Below, one piece after another: positions 5,615 to 6,541 of a DNA stretch of 6,541 bases. Made by a program: the position numbers and the translations under genes. This DNA comes from SAR202 cluster bacterium. GTDB lineage: Bacteria; Chloroflexota; Dehalococcoidia; UBA3495. Position 1 is the stretch's first letter. The number at the start of each line of letters is the position of its first letter. The stretch is taken from contig VFHG01000161.1 in assembly GCA_009392075.1 (NCBI GenBank), forward strand, positions 1 through 6,541. The letters are read 5' to 3'. The notes below the pieces were generated by a model that was given only the letters and a program-made list of their open reading frames with translations, ran no database searches and had not been told where the DNA came from.

Positions 5615-6541
5615 ATGAAGGTACTGGTAACCGGCGCCACCGGGTTCATTGGGGGAAATTTGGCCCGCGAACTGTGGCGGCGGGGTGACGACGTCCGAGC
5701 GCTAGTCCGCCCGGGCAGCAACCGATTAACAATAGAAGACACCGGAATCGTCCCAGTGGAAGGCGACATCCTGGACCGGCAGTCTATCGACCGGGCAGTC
5801 CAAGGTTGTGAGGCAGTCTTCCATGTGGCAGCCGCCTACACATTCTGGTCTAAGAACCCCGAAGAGGTTTCACGGACCAACGTGGAGGGCACGCTAAACG
5901 TGCTCAAAGCCGCACGAGGGGCCGGGGTATCCCGCACGGTCTACACCAGCACGGTGGGGACCATCGGGCTGCCGAAAAGCGGGCTGGGGGACGAGGCAAC
6001 TGCGTTCGAATCCAAATCCCTCCACGGCGATTACAAGAGATCCAAGCTCCAAGCGGAGAAGGAGGCGTTGTCCTTGGCTGCGGAAGGGATGCCGTTGGTG
6101 GTGGTGAACCCCACCGCGCCGGTGGGGCCGTGGGACGTTAAACCCACGCCAACGGGGAGGATGGTGTTGGACTTTCTTCGCCGGAAAGTCCCGGCGTACC
6201 TGAAGACGGGAATGAATGTGGTGGACGTGGCCGATGTTGTTGAAGGTCACATCCTAGCCCTGGAAAAAGGGAGAAACGGAGACCGGTATATCTTAGGAAA
6301 CCGGAACGTAAGTTTGAAGGAAATATTCGACATATTAAGCGGAATCACCGGCTTATCGGCGCCCCGCATCAGGGCGCCTTACTGGCTGGTGGTCGGCATT
6401 GGCTATGCCGACCGGTTCGTGGAGGGCACCTTATTGCGCCGAGAGCCGGCCATTCCTGTGGAGGGAGTATTGGCGTCCCGGGTTCCAGCCTATGTCAGTT
6501 GTGAAAAAGCGGTCGGTGAATTAGGGCAGCCACAACGGCCT
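5615..6541 (+). CDS. hpnA: HpnA, hopanoid-associated NAD(P)-dependent sugar epimerase/dehydratase (runs off right edge)
   Basis: The frame is open from the ATG at 5615 to the window edge, giving 309 residues; family members are about 330, so only a short C-terminal piece is missing. It is an extended short-chain dehydrogenase. The nucleotide-binding GATGFIG is at residues 7-13 (G7, G10, G13), D51 follows the third strand, HVAA is at 70-73, the TSTVGTIG strand carries S112/T113, and the catalytic pair is Y140-x3-K144 in DYKRSK. The later NPTAPVGPWDVKPTPTGR and NVVDVADVVEGHILA blocks match HpnA specifically rather than general sugar epimerases. The gene is conserved in hopanoid clusters, but its exact step is not established; side-chain sugar modification is the usual suggestion. 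It starts 30 bases after the hpnG stop with no Shine-Dalgarno (the ATG follows an A-run), so expression probably depends on read-through or coupling from upstream. Confidence 0.92.
   Translation, partial: MKVLVTGATGFIGGNLARELWRRGDDVRALVRPGSNRLTIEDTGIVPVEGDILDRQSIDRAVQGCEAVFHVAAAYTFWSKNPEEVSRTNVEGTLNVLKAARGAGVSRTVYTSTVGTIGLPKSGLGDEATAFESKSLHGDYKRSKLQAEKEALSLAAEGMPLVVVNPTAPVGPWDVKPTPTGRMVLDFLRRKVPAYLKTGMNVVDVADVVEGHILALEKGRNGDRYILGNRNVSLKEIFDILSGITGLSAPRIRAPYWLVVGIGYADRFVEGTLLRREPAIPVEGVLASRVPAYVSCEKAVGELGQPQRP

Noticed and set aside
5308..5688. Plus-strand 126-codon frame spanning the hpnG-hpnA junction
   Set aside because: It overlaps both genes in another frame, and both carry clear catalytic motifs in their own frames.
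5894..6250. Minus-strand 118-codon frame inside hpnA
   Set aside because: Rich in His/Arg/Pro as expected of an antisense shadow; hpnA is unambiguous on the plus strand.

Overview
This window looks like a bacterial chromosome segment with moderately high GC and dense, co-directional genes. My best guess at the source is an uncultured Chloroflexota bacterium of the SAR202 / Dehalococcoidia type. The guess rests on the style of the DUF1501 and DUF1800 proteins, which lack signal peptides, and on the actinobacterial/Chloroflexota-like second Asp motif of the prenyl synthase. It is inference; Planctomycetota and other phyla also carry DUF1501/DUF1800 pairs.

Layout. Two operons diverge from an AT-richer intergenic region (about 2022-2519, or to 2615 depending on a start codon). 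The minus-strand operon runs leftward: a complete DUF1800 gene (2021-597), then after 67 bases a DUF1501 gene (529 to the left edge, cut off). Both have good Shine-Dalgarno sequences. A near-consensus sigma70-type promoter (TTGACA, 17 bases, TATATT) lies upstream, with a CRP-like inverted repeat on its predicted start point. The plus-strand operon runs rightward: a trans-polyprenyl diphosphate synthase (to 3716), hpnH (3789-4844), hpnG (4853-5584) and hpnA (5615 to the right edge, cut off). It has its own promoter (TTGACA, 18 bases, TG-extended TAGCAT), with a different inverted repeat over the -10 box and a GC-rich hairpin in the leader or early coding region.

How the genes work together. 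The plus-strand genes form a hopanoid block. The prenyl synthase makes the allylic diphosphate precursor. HpnH (radical SAM) joins a 5'-deoxyadenosyl radical to hopene to give adenosylhopane. HpnG, a nucleoside-phosphorylase-fold protein, removes adenine on the way to ribosylhopane and bacteriohopanetetrol. HpnA is a short-chain NAD(P)-dependent epimerase/dehydratase that travels with these genes and whose step is not settled. Squalene synthesis and squalene-hopene cyclase genes are not in the window and would be expected nearby. The DUF1800/DUF1501 pair is a widespread, poorly characterised two-gene module; nothing here ties it to hopanoids except the shared divergent control region.

I see no RNA genes, mobile elements, CRISPR arrays or frameshifts. 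The gene content belongs to known families; the less ordinary part is the architecture of the divergent promoter region.
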